Shown here: one piece after another, positions 1 to 11,290 of the stretch | How the letters are laid out: the number at the start of each line of letters is the position of its first letter | Numbering within the stretch: the stretch's first letter is position 1 | NCBI RefSeq assembly: GCF_029227915.1 | Contig: NC_079875.1 | Coordinates: 20,579,001-20,643,000 of the forward strand | Direction of reading: 5' to 3' | DNA length: 64,000 bases | Source of the DNA: Hydractinia symbiolongicarpus | Taxonomy: Eukaryota > Cnidaria > Hydrozoa > Anthoathecata > Hydractiniidae | Made by a program: the position numbers and the translations under genes | Notes under the pieces: generated by a model | Seen by the model: the letters and a program-made list of their open reading frames with translations, nothing else | Databases searched by the model: none | Told to the model about the DNA's origin: nothing

Positions 1-364
1 CTAAGGAGTATCACTTGGAACGTTGTATCGCATTGAGACTGGAACGACTAGTCCAATGGTAACCGGCGAAAGCAGCTAAAACCGCGTGATTAAAGTGTGC
101 GGCCTTTATTAGACTGCAAAAGGCCATATTAAGGTCTTTATAGGACTGTGCACGTAGTTAAGAGTGTTCTAGGACCACGGGGCTAAGGAGAACCACTTGG
201 AACGTTGTAGTGCATTGAGACTGGAAGGAATTTTCCAACGGTAACCTGCGCAGGCAGATGAAACCACGTGATTTACATGTGAGGCCTTTATTAGACTGCA
301 AAAGGTCATATTATTCCTTTCATAGGGCTGTGCACGTAGTTAAGAGTGTTCTAAAGCGACGGCC

Positions 365-546
365 ATGAAGAAAACGACTTGGAACGTTGTAGCGCAATGA
401 GACTGGAACGACTAGTCCAATGCTAACCAGCACAGGCAGCTAAAACCGCGTGATTAAAGTGTGCGGCCTTTATTAGACTGCAAAAGGCCATATTACGGTC
501 GTTATAGGGCTGTGCACGTAATTAAGAGACTTCTAAGGCCACGGCG
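365..546. repeat. Type II monomer (worked example)
   Basis: A full 182-bp unit with the type II signature: GGAACGACTAGTCC, CAGCTAAAACCGCGTGATT followed by AAAGTGTGCGG, then ACGGTCGTTATAGGGC and GTGCACGTAATTAAGAG. Compared with type I, the CACGT...ACGTG dyad and CCTGCGCAGG are lost, and an 8-bp GACTAGTC palindrome is present at 410-417. Type II units beginning GGCCATAATGAAAACG recur at about 1640, 2730, 3465, 4530, 5985, 6900, 9815, 10548, 11640, 12555, 13470 and 14384, which makes them a useful left-half register mark. Confidence 0.83.
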
Positions 547-608
547 CTAAGGAAAACGACTTGGAACGTTGTTGTGCATTGAGACTGGAAGGAATAGTCC
601 AATGGTAA

Positions 609-618
609 CCTGCGCAGG
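609..618. repeat. Dyad 2: CCTGCGCAGG palindrome, type I specific
   Basis: A perfect 10-bp palindrome, CCTGCGCAGG, found in most type I monomers. Type II monomers replace it with CCGGCACAGG, CCGGCGAAAG or CCTGCAAAAG, which are not self-complementary. Some type I units carry GCTGCGCAGG, leaving 8 bp. Confidence 0.7.
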
Positions 619-2005
619 CAGATGGAACCACGTGATTTACGTGTGAGGCCTTTATTAGACTGGAAAAGGGCATATTATAGCCTTTGTAGGACGATGCACG
701 TAGTTAAGAGTGTTCTAAAGCGACGGCGCTAAGGAAAACCACTTGGAACGTTGAATCGCATTGAGACTGGAACAACGACTAGTCCAATGGTAACCTGCAA
801 AAGCAGTTAATACCGCGTGATTAAAGTGTGCGGCCTTTATTAGACTGCAAAAGGCCATATTAAGGTCTTTATAGGACTGTGCATGTAGTTAAGAGTGTTC
901 TAAGGCCACGGGGCTAAGGAGAACGACTTGGAACGTTGTAGCGCAATGAGACTGGAACGACTAGTCCAATACTAACCGGCACAGGCAGCTAAAACCGCGT
1001 GATTAAAGTGTGCGGCCTTTATTAGACTGCAAAAGGCCATATTACGGTCGTTATAGGGCTGTGCACGTAATTAAGAGACTTCTAAGGCCACGGCGCTAAG
1101 GAGTATCACTTGGAACGTTTTAGTGCATTGGGACTGGAACGACTAGTCCAATGGTAACCGGCGAAAGCAGCTAAAACCGCGTGATTAAAGTGTGCGGCCT
1201 TTATTAGACTGCAAAAGGCCATATTAAGGTCTTTATAGGACTGTGCACGTAGTTAAGAGTGTTCTAAGGCCACGGGGCTAAGGAGAACCACTTGGAACGT
1301 TGTAGTGCATTGAGACTGGAAGGAATATTCCAATGGTAACCTGCGCAGGCAGAGGGAACCACGTGATTTACGTGTGAGGCCTTCATTACACTGCAAAAGG
1401 CCATATTACAGCCTTTATAGGACGATACACGTAGTTAAGAGTGTTCTAAGGCCACGGTGCTAAGGAGAACTACTTGGAACGTTGTAGTGCAATGGGACTG
1501 GAAGGAATAGTCCAATGGTCACCTGGGTAGGCAGATGGAACCACGTGATTTACATGTGAGGCCTTTATTAGACTGCAAAAGGTCATATTATACCTTTTAT
1601 AGGGCTGTGCACGTAGTTAAGAGTGTTTTAAAGCGACGGCCATAATGAAAACGACTTGGAACGTTGTAGCGCAATGAGACTGGAACGACTAGTCCAATGC
1701 TAACCGGCACAGGCAGCTAAAACCGCGTGATTAAAGTGTGCGGCCTTTATTAGACTGCAAAAGGCCATATTACGGTCGTTATAGGGCTGTGCACGTAATT
1801 AAGAGACTTCTAAGGCCACGGCGCTAAGGAAAACCACTTGGAACGTTGTTGTGCATTGAGACTGGAAGGAATAGTCCCATGGTAACCTGCGCAGGCAGAT
1901 GGAACCACGTGATTTACGTGTGAGGCCTTTATTAGACTGGAAAAGGGCATATTATAGCCTTTGTAGGACGATGCACGTAGTTAAGAGTGTTCTAAAGCGA
2001 CGGCG

Positions 2006-2395
2006 CTAAGGAAAACAACTTGGAACGTTTTAGTGCATTGGGACTGGAACGACTAGTCCAATGGTAACCGGTGCAGGCAGCTGAAACCACGTGATTTACG
2101 TGTGCGGCCTTTATTAGACTGAAAAAGGCCATATTACAGTCGTTATAGGGCTGTGCACGTAATTAGGAGAGTTCTAAAGCCACAAAGTTAAGGAAAACCA
2201 CTCGGAACGTTGTAGTGCATTGAGACTGAAAGAAACAGTCCAATGGTAACCTGCGCAGGCAGATAGAACCACGTGATTTGCGTGTGAGGCTATATTAGAC
2301 TGCAAAAGGCCATATTACAGCCTTTATAGGACTGTGTACATAGTTAAGAGTGTTCTAAGGCCACGGCGCTAAGGAGTATCACTTGGAACGTTGTA
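2006..2395. repeat. Two-monomer marker cassette (hybrid + TGTACATAG unit)
   Basis: A hybrid monomer (GTGCAGGCAGCTGAAACC, GACTGAAAAAGG) is followed by CACAAAG and a monomer with GACTGAAAGAAACAGTCC, GAGGCTATATTAG and TGTGTACATAGTTAAG. This pair recurs around 4012-4375 and 5264-5630. It appears in a rearranged form at 14930-15217 and 19050-19336. The linked rare variants make it a good lineage tag. Confidence 0.75.
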
Positions 2396-4011
2396 TCGCA
2401 TTGAGACTGGAACGACTAGTCCAATGGTAACCTGCGCAGGCAGAGGGAACCACGTGATTTACGTGTGAGGCCTTCATTACACTGCAAAAGGCCATATTAC
2501 AGCCTTTATAGGACGATACACGTAGTTAAGAGTGTACTAAGGCCACGGCGCTAAGGAGAACTACTTGCAACGTTGTAGTGCAATGAGACTGGAAGGAATA
2601 GTCCAATGGTCACCTGGGTAGGCAGATGAAACCACGTGATTTACATGTGAGGCCTTTATTAGACTGCAAAAGGTCATATTATTCCTTTTATAGGGCTGTG
2701 CACGTAGTTAAGAGTGTTCTAAAGCGACGGCAATAATGAAAACGACTTGGAACGTTGTAGCGCAATGAGACTGGAACGACTAGTCCAATGCTAACCGGCA
2801 CAGGCAGCTAAAACCGCGTGATTAAAGTGTGCGGCCTTTATTAGACTGCAAAAGGCCATATTACGGTCGTTATAGGGCTGTGCACGTAATTAAGAGACTT
2901 CTAAGGCCACGGCGCTAAGGAAAACCACTTGGAACGTTGTTGTGCATTGAGACTGGAAGGAATAGTCCAATGGTAACCTGCGCAGCCAGATGGAACCACG
3001 TGATTTACGTGTGAGGCCTTTATTAGACTGGAAAAGGGCATATTATAGCCTTTGTAGGACGATGCACGTACTAAGAGTGTTCTAAAGCGACGGCGCTAAG
3101 GAAAACGACTTGGAACGTTGAATCGCATTGAGACTGGAACAACGACTAGTCCAATGGTAACCTGCAAAAGCAGCTAATACCGCGTGATTAAAGTGTGCGG
3201 CCTTTATTAGACTGCAAAAGGCCATATTAAGGTCTTTATAGGACTGTGCATGTAGTTAAGAGTGTTCTAAGGCCACGGGGCTAAGGAGAACCACTTGGAA
3301 CGTTGTAGTGCATTGAGACTGGAAGGAATATTCCAATGGTAACCTGGGTAGGCAGATGGAACCACGTGATTTACATGTGAGGCCTTTATTAGACTGCAAA
3401 AGGTCATATTATACCTTTTATAGGGCTGTGCACGTAGTTAAGAGTGTTCTAAAGCGACGGCCATAATGAAAACGACTTGGAACGTTGTAGCGCAATGAGA
3501 CTGGAACGACTAGTCCAATGCTAACCGGCACAGGCAGCTAAAACCGCGTGATTAAAGTGTGCGGCCTTTATTAGACTGCAAAAGGCCATATTACGGTCGT
3601 TATAGGGCTGTGCACGTAATTAAGAGACTTCTAAGGCCACGGCGCTAAGGAAAACCACTTGGAACGTTGTTGTGCATTGAGACTGGAAGGAATAGTCCAA
3701 TGGTAACCTGCGCAGGCAGATGGAACCACGTGATTTACGTGTGAGGCCTTTATTAGACTGGAAAAGGGCATATTATAGCCTTTGTAGGACGATGCACGTA
3801 GTTAAGAGTGTTCTAAAGCGACGGCGCTAAGGAAAACAACTTGGAACGTTGAATCGCATTGAGACTGGAACAACGACTAGTCCAATGGTAACCTGCAAAA
3901 GCAGCTAATACCGTGTGATTAAAGTGTGCAGCCTTTATTAGACTGCAAAAGGCCATATTACAGCCTTTATAGGACTGTGCATGTAGTTAAGAAAGTTCTG
4001 AGGCCACGGCG

Positions 4012-4193
4012 CTAAGGAGAACCACTTGGGACGTTTTAGTGCATTGGGACTGGAACGACTAGTCCAATGGTAACCGGTGCAGGCAGCTGAAACCACGTGA
4101 TTTACGTGTGCGGCCTTTATTAGACTGAAAAAGGCCATATTACAGTCGTTATAGGGCTGTGCACGTAATTAGGAGAGTTCTAAAGCCACAAAG
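4012..4193. repeat. Hybrid I/II monomer (worked example)
   Basis: A 182-bp unit that joins a type II-like left part (GGAACGACTAGTCC, CAGCTGAAACC) to the type I centre (CACGTGATTTACGTGTG), then a type II CGGCC and a private GACTGAAAAAGGCC. It is followed by the CACAAAGCTAAGG tag. This composition suggests recombination or gene conversion between families inside the monomer. The same hybrid recurs near 2010, 5264, 14930, 15950, 19050 and 20070. Confidence 0.75.
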
Positions 4194-4374
4194 CTAAGGA
4201 AAACCACTTGGAACGTTGTAGTGCATTGAGACTGAAAGAAACAGTCCAATGGTAACCTGCGCAGGCAGATAGAACCACGTGATTTGCGTGTGAGGCTATA
4301 TTAGACTGCAAAAGGCCATATTACAGCCTTTATAGGACTGTGTACATAGTTAAGAGTGTTCTAAGGCCACGGCG

Positions 4375-4533
4375 CTAAGGAGTATCGCTTGGAACGTTGT
4401 AGTGCAATGGGACTAGAAGGAATAGTAGGGAACCACGTGATTTACGTGTGAGGCCTTCATTACACTGCAAAAGGCCATATTACAGCCTTTATAGGACGAT
4501 ACACGTAGTTAAGAGTGTTCTAAAGCGACGGCC
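4375..4533. repeat. Truncated 159-bp monomer with a 23-bp internal deletion
   Basis: The unit goes directly from AATAGT to AGGGAACC at 4426/4427. It lacks the 23 bases that normally carry CCAATGGTAAC and the CCTGCGCAGG palindrome. Landmark spacing (4388 to 4547) is 159 bp, as expected from 182 minus 23. The following monomer is 181 bp because of GCGGCTTTATT. Confidence 0.85.
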
Positions 4534-5125
4534 ATAATGAAAACGACTTGGAACGTTGTAGCGCAATGAGACTGGAACGACTAGTCCAATGCTAACCGGC
4601 ACAGGCAGCTAAAACCGCGTGATTAAAGTGTGCGGCTTTATTAGACTGCAAAAGGCCATATTACGGTCGTTATAGGGCTGTGCACGTAATTAAGAGACTT
4701 CTAAGGCCACGGCGCTAAGGAAAACCACTTGGAACGTTGTTGTGCATTGAGACTGGAAGGAATAGTCCAATGGTAACCTGCGCAGGCAGATGGAACCACG
4801 TGATTTACGTGTGAGGCCTTTATTAGACTGGAAAAGGGCATATTATAGCCTTTGTAGGACGATGCACGTAGTTAAGAGTGTTCTAAAGCGACGGCGCTAA
4901 GGAAAACAACTTGGAACGTTGAATCGCATTGAGACTGGAACAACGACTAGTCCAATGGTAACCTGCAAAAGCAGCTAATACCGTGTGATTAAAGTGTGCA
5001 GCCTTTATTAGACTGCAAAAGGCCATATTAAGGTCTTTATAGGACTGTGCACGTAGTTAAGAGTGTTCTAAGGCCACGGGGCTAAGGAGAAACACTTGGA
5101 ACGTTGTAGTGCATTGAGACTGGAA

Positions 5126-5135
5126 GGACTAGTCC
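5126..5135. repeat. GGACTAGTCC 10-bp palindrome variant
   Basis: In monomers reading GGAAGGACTAGTCC, the usual type II GACTAGTC is extended to a perfect 10-bp palindrome. The same form appears in the AATTGAAACCTGCGCAGACAG sub-lineage (11151, 15817, 25204, 26843, 30668 and others). Confidence 0.6.
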
Positions 5136-8100
5136 AATTGAAACAAGCGCAGACAAGTGTAACCACGTGATTTACGTGTGAGATCTTTATTAGACTGCAA
5201 AAGGCCATATTACAGCCTTTATAGGACTGTGCATGTAGTTAAGAAAGTTCTGAGGCCACGGCGCTAAGGAGAACCACTTGGGACGTTTTAGTGCATTGGG
5301 ACTGGAACGACTAGTCCAATGGTAACCGGTGCAGGCAGCTGAAACCACGTGATTTACGTGTGCGGCCTTTATTAGACTGAAAAAGGCCATATTACAGTCG
5401 TTATAGGGCTGTGCACGTAATTAGGAGAGTTCTAAAGCCACAAAGCTAAGGAAAACCACTTGGAACGTTGTAGTGCATTGAGACTGAAAGAAACAGTCCA
5501 ATGGTAACCTGCGCAGGCAGATAGAACCACGTGATTTGCGTGTGAGGCTATATTAGACTGCAAAAGGCCATATTACAGCCTTTATAGGACTGTGTACATA
5601 GTTAAGAGTGTTCTAAGGCCACGGCGCTAAGGAGTATCACTTGGAACGTTGTATCGCATTGAGACTGGAACGACTAGTGCAATGGTAACCTGCGCAGGCA
5701 GAGGGAACCACGTGATTTACGTGTGAGTCCTTCATTACACTGCAAAAGGCCATATTACAGCCTTTATAGGACGATACACGTAGTTAAGAGTGTTCTAAGG
5801 CCACGGCGCTAAGGAGAACTACTTGGAACGTTGTAGTGCAATGGGACTGGAAGGAATAGTCCAATGGTCACCTGGGTAGGCAGATGAAACCACGTGATTT
5901 ACATGTGAGGCCTTTATTAGACTGCAAAAGGTCATATTATTCCTTTTATAGGGCTGTGCACGTAGTTAAGAGTGTTCTAAAGCGACGGCCATAATGAAAA
6001 CGACTTGGAACGTTGTAGCGCAATGAGACTGGAACGACTAGTCCAATGCTAACCGGCACAGGCAGCTAAAACCGCGTGATTAAAGTGTGCGGCCTTTATT
6101 AGACTGCAAAAGGCCATATTACGGTCGTTATAGGGCTGTGCACGTAATTAAGAGACTTCTAAGGCAACGGCGCTAAGGAAAACCACTTGGAACGTTGTTG
6201 TGCATTGAGACTGGAAGGAATAGTCCAATGGTAACCTGCGCAGGCAGATGGAACCACGTGATTTACGTGTGAGGCCTTTATTAGACTGGAAAAGGGCATA
6301 TTATAGCCTTTGTAGGACGATGCACGTAGTTAAGAGTGTTCTAAAGCGACGGCGCTAAGGAAAACGACTTGGAACGTTGAATCGCATTGAGACTGGAACA
6401 ACGACTAGTCCAATGGTAACCTGCAAAAGCAGCTAATACCGCGTGATTAAAGTGTGCGGCCTTTATTAGACTGCAAAAGGCCATATTAAGGTCTTTATAG
6501 GACTGTGCATGTAGTTAAGAGTGTTCTAAGGCCACGGGGCTAAGGAGAACTACTTGGAACGTTGTAGTGCATTGAGACTGGAAGGAATATTTCAATGGTA
6601 ACCTGCGCAGGCAGAGGGAACCACGTGATTTACGTGTGAGGCCTTCATTACACTGCAAAAGGCCATATTACAGCCTTTATAGGACGATACACATAGTTAA
6701 GAGTGTTCTAAGGCCACGGCGCTAAGGAGAACTACTTGGAACGTTGTAGTGCAATGGGACTGGAAGGAATAGTCCAATGGTCACCTGGGTAGGCAGATGG
6801 AACCACGTGATTTACATGTGAGGCCTTTATTAGACTGCAAAAGGTCATATTATACCTTTTATAGGTCTGTGCACGTAGTTAAGAGTGTTCTAAAGCGACG
6901 GCCATAATGAAAACGACTTGGAACGTTGTAGCGCAATGAGACTGGAACGACTAGTCCAATGCTAACCGGCACAGGCAGCTAAAAACGCGTGATTAAAGTG
7001 TGAGGCCTTTATTAGACTGCAAAAGGCCATATTATAGCCTTTGTAGGACGATGCACGTAGTTAAGAGTGTTCTAAAGCGACGACGCTAAGGAAAACGACT
7101 TGGAACGTTGAATCGCATTGAGACTGGAACAACGACTAGTCCAATGGTAACCTGCAAAAGCAGCTAATACCGCGTGATTAAAGTGTGCGGCCTTTATTAG
7201 ACTGCAAAAGGCCATATTAAGGTCTTTATAGGACTGTGCATGTAGTTAAGAGTGTTCTAAGGCCACGGGGCTAAGGAGAACTACTTGGAACGTTGTAGTG
7301 CATTGAGACTGGAAGGAATATTTCAATGGTAACCTGCGCAGGCAGATAGAACCACGTGATTTACGTGTGAGGCTTTTATTAGACTGCAAAAGGCCGTATT
7401 AAAGCCTTTATAGGACGATGCACGTAGTTAAGAGTGTTCTAAAGCGACAACGCTAACGAAAACGACTTGGGACTTTGTAGAGCATTAAAACTGAAACGAC
7501 TAGTCCAATGGTAACCGGCGCAGGCAGCTGAAACTGCGTGATTAAAGTGTGCGGCCTTTATTAGACTGCAAAAGGCCATATTACGGTCGTTATAGGGCTG
7601 TGCACGTAATTAAGAAAGTTCTAAAGCCACGGCGCTAAGGAGAACCACTTAAACCGTTGTGGTGCATTGAGACTAAAAGGAAAAGTCCAATCTTAACCTG
7701 TGTAGGCAGATGGAACCGCGTGATTTACGTGTGAGGCATTTAGACTGGAAAAGGGCATATTATAGCCTTGGTAGGACGATGCACGTATTTAAGAGTGTTC
7801 CAAAGCAACGGCGCTAAGGAAAACCACTTGGAACGTTGAAGTGCATTGAGACTGGAAGAAACAGTCCAATGGTAACCTGCGCAGGCAGCTGAAACCAATT
7901 GATTTACGTGTGCGGCCTTTATTGGACTGCAAAAGGCCATATTACAGCCTTTATAGGACTGTGCACGTAGTTAAGAGTGTTCTAAGGCGACGGCACTAAT
8001 GAAAACGACTTGGGACGTTGTAGCGCATTGAGACTGAAACGACTAGTCCAATGGTAATCGGCGCAGGCAGCTGAAACTGCGTGATTAAAGTTTGCGGCCT

Positions 8101-8207
8101 TTATTAGACTGCAAAAGGCCATATTGCTGTCGTTATAGGGCTGTGCACGTAATTAAGAGAGTTCTAAAGCCACGGCGCTAAGGAGGACCACTTTGAACGC
8201 TGTAGGG

Positions 8208-8235
8208 CATTGAGACTGGAAGGAATAGTCCAATG
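8208..8235. repeat. Dyad 1: CATTG(A)GACT / AGTCCAATG hairpin
   Basis: CATTG (8208-8212), a bulged A, GACT (8214-8217), a 9-base loop, AGTC (8227-8230) and CAATG (8231-8235) form a 9-bp imperfect inverted repeat. It occurs in most monomers of both types. In the GACTGAAAGAAACAGTC variant the stem reaches 10 bp. It also creates a CCAAT pentamer. Whether it extrudes or binds protein is unknown. Confidence 0.6.
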
Positions 8236-8259
8236 GTAAGCTGCGCAGGCAGATGAAAC

Positions 8260-8274
8260 CACGTGATTTACGTG
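8260..8274. repeat. Dyad 3: CACGT-GATTT-ACGTG, type I specific, with E-box/G-box core
   Basis: CACGT (8260-8264), a 5-base GATTT spacer and ACGTG (8270-8274) form a perfect 5-bp-arm inverted repeat. The left part reads CACGTG, the E-box/G-box core recognised by bHLH and some bZIP proteins in eukaryotes. It repeats in most type I units, and is changed to CGCGTGATTAAAGTG in type II, which breaks both the dyad and the core. Protein binding is not shown by the sequence. Confidence 0.65.
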
Positions 8275-8277
8275 TGA

Positions 8278-8316
8278 GGCCTTTATTAGAATGCAAAAGG
8301 CCATATTACAGCCTTT
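8278..8316. repeat. Dyads 4a/4b: three-arm GGCCTTT-AAAGGCC-GCCTTT element
   Basis: GGCCTTT (8278-8284) pairs with AAAGGCC (8296-8302) across an 11-base loop. AAAGGC (8296-8301) can instead pair with GCCTTT (8311-8316) across a 9-base loop. The middle arm is shared, so the two hairpins are mutually exclusive. The first pairing is present in both monomer families. The second needs the ACAGCCTTTATAGG form and is lost where that reads ACGGTCTTT or AAGGTCTTT. Some monomers (GGAAAAGGGC, GCAAAAGGTC) break the first stem with no compensating change. Confidence 0.6.
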
Positions 8317-9268
8317 ATAGGATGATGCACGTAGTTAAGAGTGTTCTATGGCCACGGCGCTAAGGAGAACTACTTGGAACGTTGTTGTGCATTGCGACTG
8401 GAAGGAATAGTCCAATGATAACCTGCGCAGGCAGATGGAACCACGTGATTTACGTGTGAGGCTTTTATTAGACTGCAAAAGGTCATATAACAGCATTTAT
8501 AGGACTGTGCACGTAGTTAAGAGTGTTCTAAGGCGACGGAGCTATTGAAAACGACTTGGGACGTTGAATTGCATTGAGACTGGAACGACTAGTCCAATGG
8601 TAACCTGCAAAAGCAGCTAAAACCGCGTGATTAAAGTGTGCGGCCTTTGTTAGACTGCAAAAGGCCATATTAGGGTCTTTAAAGGACTGTGCACGTAGTT
8701 AAGATTGTTCTAAGGCCATGGCGTTAAGGAGAACCACTTGGAACGTTGTAGTGCATCAAGACTGGAAGGTATAGTCCAATGGTAAGCTGCGCAGACAGAG
8801 GGAACCACGTGATTTACGTGTGAGGCCTTCATTACACTGCAAAAGGCCATATTACAGCCTTTATAGGACGATACAAGTAATTAAGAGAGTTTTAAAGCCA
8901 CGGCGCTAAGGAAAACCACTTGGAACGCTGTAGGGCATTGAGACTGGAAGGAATAGTCCAATGGTAAGCTGCGCAGGCAGATGAAACCACGTGATTTACG
9001 TGTGAGGCCTTTATTAGACTGCAAAAGGCCATATTACAGCCTTTAAAGGATGATGCACGTAGTTAAGAGTGTTCTATGGCCACAGCGCTAAGGAGAACTA
9101 CTTGGAACGTTGTTGTGCATTGAGACTGGAAGGAATAGTCCAATGGCAACCTGCGCAGGCAGATGGAACCACGTGATTTACGTGTGAGACCTTTATTAGA
9201 CTGCAAAAGGCCATATTACAGCCTTTATAGGACTGTGCATGTAGTTAAGAAAGTTCTGAGGCCACGGC

Positions 9269-11290
9269 GCTAAGGAGTATCACTTGGAACGTTGTATCGC
9301 ATTGAGACTGGAACGACTAGTCCAATGGTAACCGGCGAAAGCAGCTAAAACCGCGTGATTAAAGTGTGCGGCCTTTATTAGACTGCAAAAGGCCATATTA
9401 AGGTCTTTATAGGACTGTGCACGTAGTTAAGAGTGTTCTAAGGCCACGGGGCTAAGGAGAACCACTTGGAACGTTGTAGTGCATTAAGACTGGAAGGAAT
9501 ATTCCAATGGTAACCCGCGCAGGCAGAGGGAACCACGTGATTTACGTGTGAGGCCTTCATTACACTGCAAAAGGCCATATTACAGCCTTTATAGGACGAT
9601 ACACCTAGTTAAGAGTGTTCTAAGGCCATGGCGCTAAGGAGAACTACTTGGAACGTTGTAGTGCAATGGGACTGGAAGGAATAGTCCAATGGTCACCTGG
9701 GTAGGCAGATGAAACCACGTGATTTACATGTGAGGCTTTTATTAGACTGCAAAAGGTCATATTATTCCTTTTATAGGGCTGTGCACGTAGTTAAGAGTGT
9801 TCTAAAGCGACGGCCATAATGAAAACGACTTGGAACGTTGTAGCGCAATGAGATTGGAACGACTAGTCCAATGCTAACCGGCACAGGCAGCTAAAACCGC
9901 GTGATTAAAGTGTGCGGCCTTTATTAGACTGCAAAAGGCCATATTACGGTCGTTATAGGGCTGTACACGTAATTAAGAGACTTCTAAGGCCACGGCGCTA
10001 AGGAAAACCACTTGGAACGTTGTTGTGCATTGAGACTGGAAGGAATAGTCCAATGGTAACCTGCGCAGGCAGATGGAACCACGTGATTTACGTGTGAGGC
10101 CTTTATTAGACTGGAAAAGGGCATATTATAGCCTTTGTAGGACGATGCACGTAGTTAAGAGTGTTCTAAAGCGACGGCGCTAAGGAAAACGACTTGGAAC
10201 GTTGAATCGCATTGAGACTGGAACAACGACTAGTCCAATGGTAACCTGCAAAAGCAGCTAATACCGCGTGATTAAAGTGTGCGGCGTTTATTAGACTGCA
10301 AAAGGCCATATTAAGGTCTTTATAGGACTGTGCATGTAGTTAAGAGTGTTCTAAGGCCACGGGGCTAAGGAGAACTACTTGGAACGTTGTAGTGCATTGA
10401 GACTGGAAGGAATAGTCCAATGGTCACCTGGGTAGGCAGATGGAACCACGTGATTTACATGTGAGGCCTTTATTAGACTGCAAAAGGTCATATTATACCT
10501 TTTATAGGGCTGTGCACGTAGTTAAGAGTGTTCTAAAGCGACGGCCATAATGAAAACGACTTGGAATGTTGTAGCGCAAGGAGACTGGAACGACTAGTCC
10601 AATGCTAACCGTCACAGGCAGCTAAAACCGCGTGATTAAAGTGTGCGGCCTTTATTAGACTGCAAAAAGCCATATTACGGTCGTTATAGGGCTGTGCACG
10701 TAATTAAGAGACTTCTAAGGCCACGGCGCTAAGGAAAACCACTTGGAACGTTGTTGTGCATTGAGACTGGAAGGAATAGTCCAATGGTAACCTGCGCAGG
10801 CAGATGGAACCACGTGATTTACGTGTGAGGCCTTTATTAGACTGGAAAAGGGCATATTATAGCCTTTGTAGGACGATGCACGTAGGTAAGAGTGTTCTAA
10901 AGCGACGGCGCTAAGGAAAACGACTTGGAACGTTGAATCGCATTGAGACTGGAACAACGACTAGTCCAATGGTAACCTGCAAAAGCAGCTAATACCGTGT
11001 GATTAAAGTGTGCGGCCTTTATTAGACTGCAAAAGGCCATATTAAGGTCTTTATAGGACTGTGCACGTAGTTAAGAGTGTTCTAAGGCCACGGGGCTAAG
11101 GAGAACCACTTGGAACGTTGTAGTGCATTGAGACTGGAAGGACTAGTCCAATTGAAACCAGCGCAGACAGGTGTAACCACGTGATTTACGTGTGAGACCT
11201 TTATTAGACTGCAAAAAGCCATATTACGGTCGTTATAGGGCTGTGCACGTAATTAAGAGACTTCTAAGGCCACGGCGCTAAGGAAAACCA
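9269..11290. repeat. Mosaic segment related to the first kilobases
   Basis: Starts with the GGAGTATCACTTGG monomer that also opens the window, and follows the monomer order seen at about 1096-2000. That order includes GGAATATTCC with CAGAGGGAACC, TGGTCACCTGGGTAGG, and GGCCATAATGAAAACG. From about 10180 it resembles 14014 onward at offset 3834, which is 21 monomers plus four 3-bp insertions. No gene-like content was seen. Confidence 0.7.

Larger units (their letters stand above)
1..7610. repeat. Left mosaic domain of 4-7 monomer blocks
   Basis: About 42 monomers in which the GGCCATAATGAAAACG type II unit returns every 4 to 7 monomers (about 363, 1640, 2730, 3465, 4530, 5985, 6900). There is no single fixed HOR length. 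Local copying is visible at offset 1070 (about 3480-3960 versus 4550-5030) and at offset 1252 (about 3940-4400 versus 5192-5652). The 1252 figure equals 7 x 182 minus the 23-bp deletion and two 1-bp deletions, plus one 3-bp insertion. No gene-like content was seen. Confidence 0.75.
8178..8359. repeat. Type I monomer (worked example)
   Basis: A full 182-bp unit from one CTAAGG landmark to the next. It shows the type I signature: GGAAGGAATAGTCC rather than GGAACGACTAGTCC, a CTGCGCAG core, then CAGATG-AAACCACGTGATTTACGTGTGAGG. It ends with GGCCTTTATTAGA-TGCAAAAGGCC and ACAGCCTTTATAGGA. Several short dyad symmetries are packed into it and are listed separately. The family is defined by eye from several linked differences, not by clustering. 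Confidence 0.85.
7610..9268. repeat. 9-monomer block, copy 1 (dispersed duplicate)
   Basis: This block matches 20225-21883 at a constant offset of 12,615 bp. Shared rare variants include CACTTAAACCGTTG, GAGGCATTTAGACTGG, CCAATTGATTTACG, AACGCTGTAGGGCATTG, GACGGAGCTATTG and GCATCAAGACTGGAAGG. Flanks differ on both sides (GGAGTATCACTTGG after 9268, GGAGAACCACTTGGGACG after 21883). The first part also occurs at 16106-16736, inside the first copy of the 4119-bp unit. Confidence 0.8.

Noticed and set aside
3938-4138. Open frame of 66 codons on the - strand starting ATGGCC, repeated with variants across the window (for example 5190-5390, 14856-15056, 39271-39474, 62752-62937)
   Set aside because: It starts at the same point of a monomer and runs about 1.1 monomers. 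Since 182 is not a multiple of 3, reading into the next unit changes frame and soon meets a stop. Lengths stay at 61-80 codons, the frames occur only where local variants remove a stop, and no domain, signal or promoter is visible. These are by-products of the repeat.
8278-8302. GGCCTTT/AAAGGCC stem as a conserved structured RNA
   Set aside because: Variants such as GGAAAAGGGC and GCAAAAGGTC break pairs without compensating changes on the other arm, so there is no visible covariation. It is kept only as a DNA dyad.
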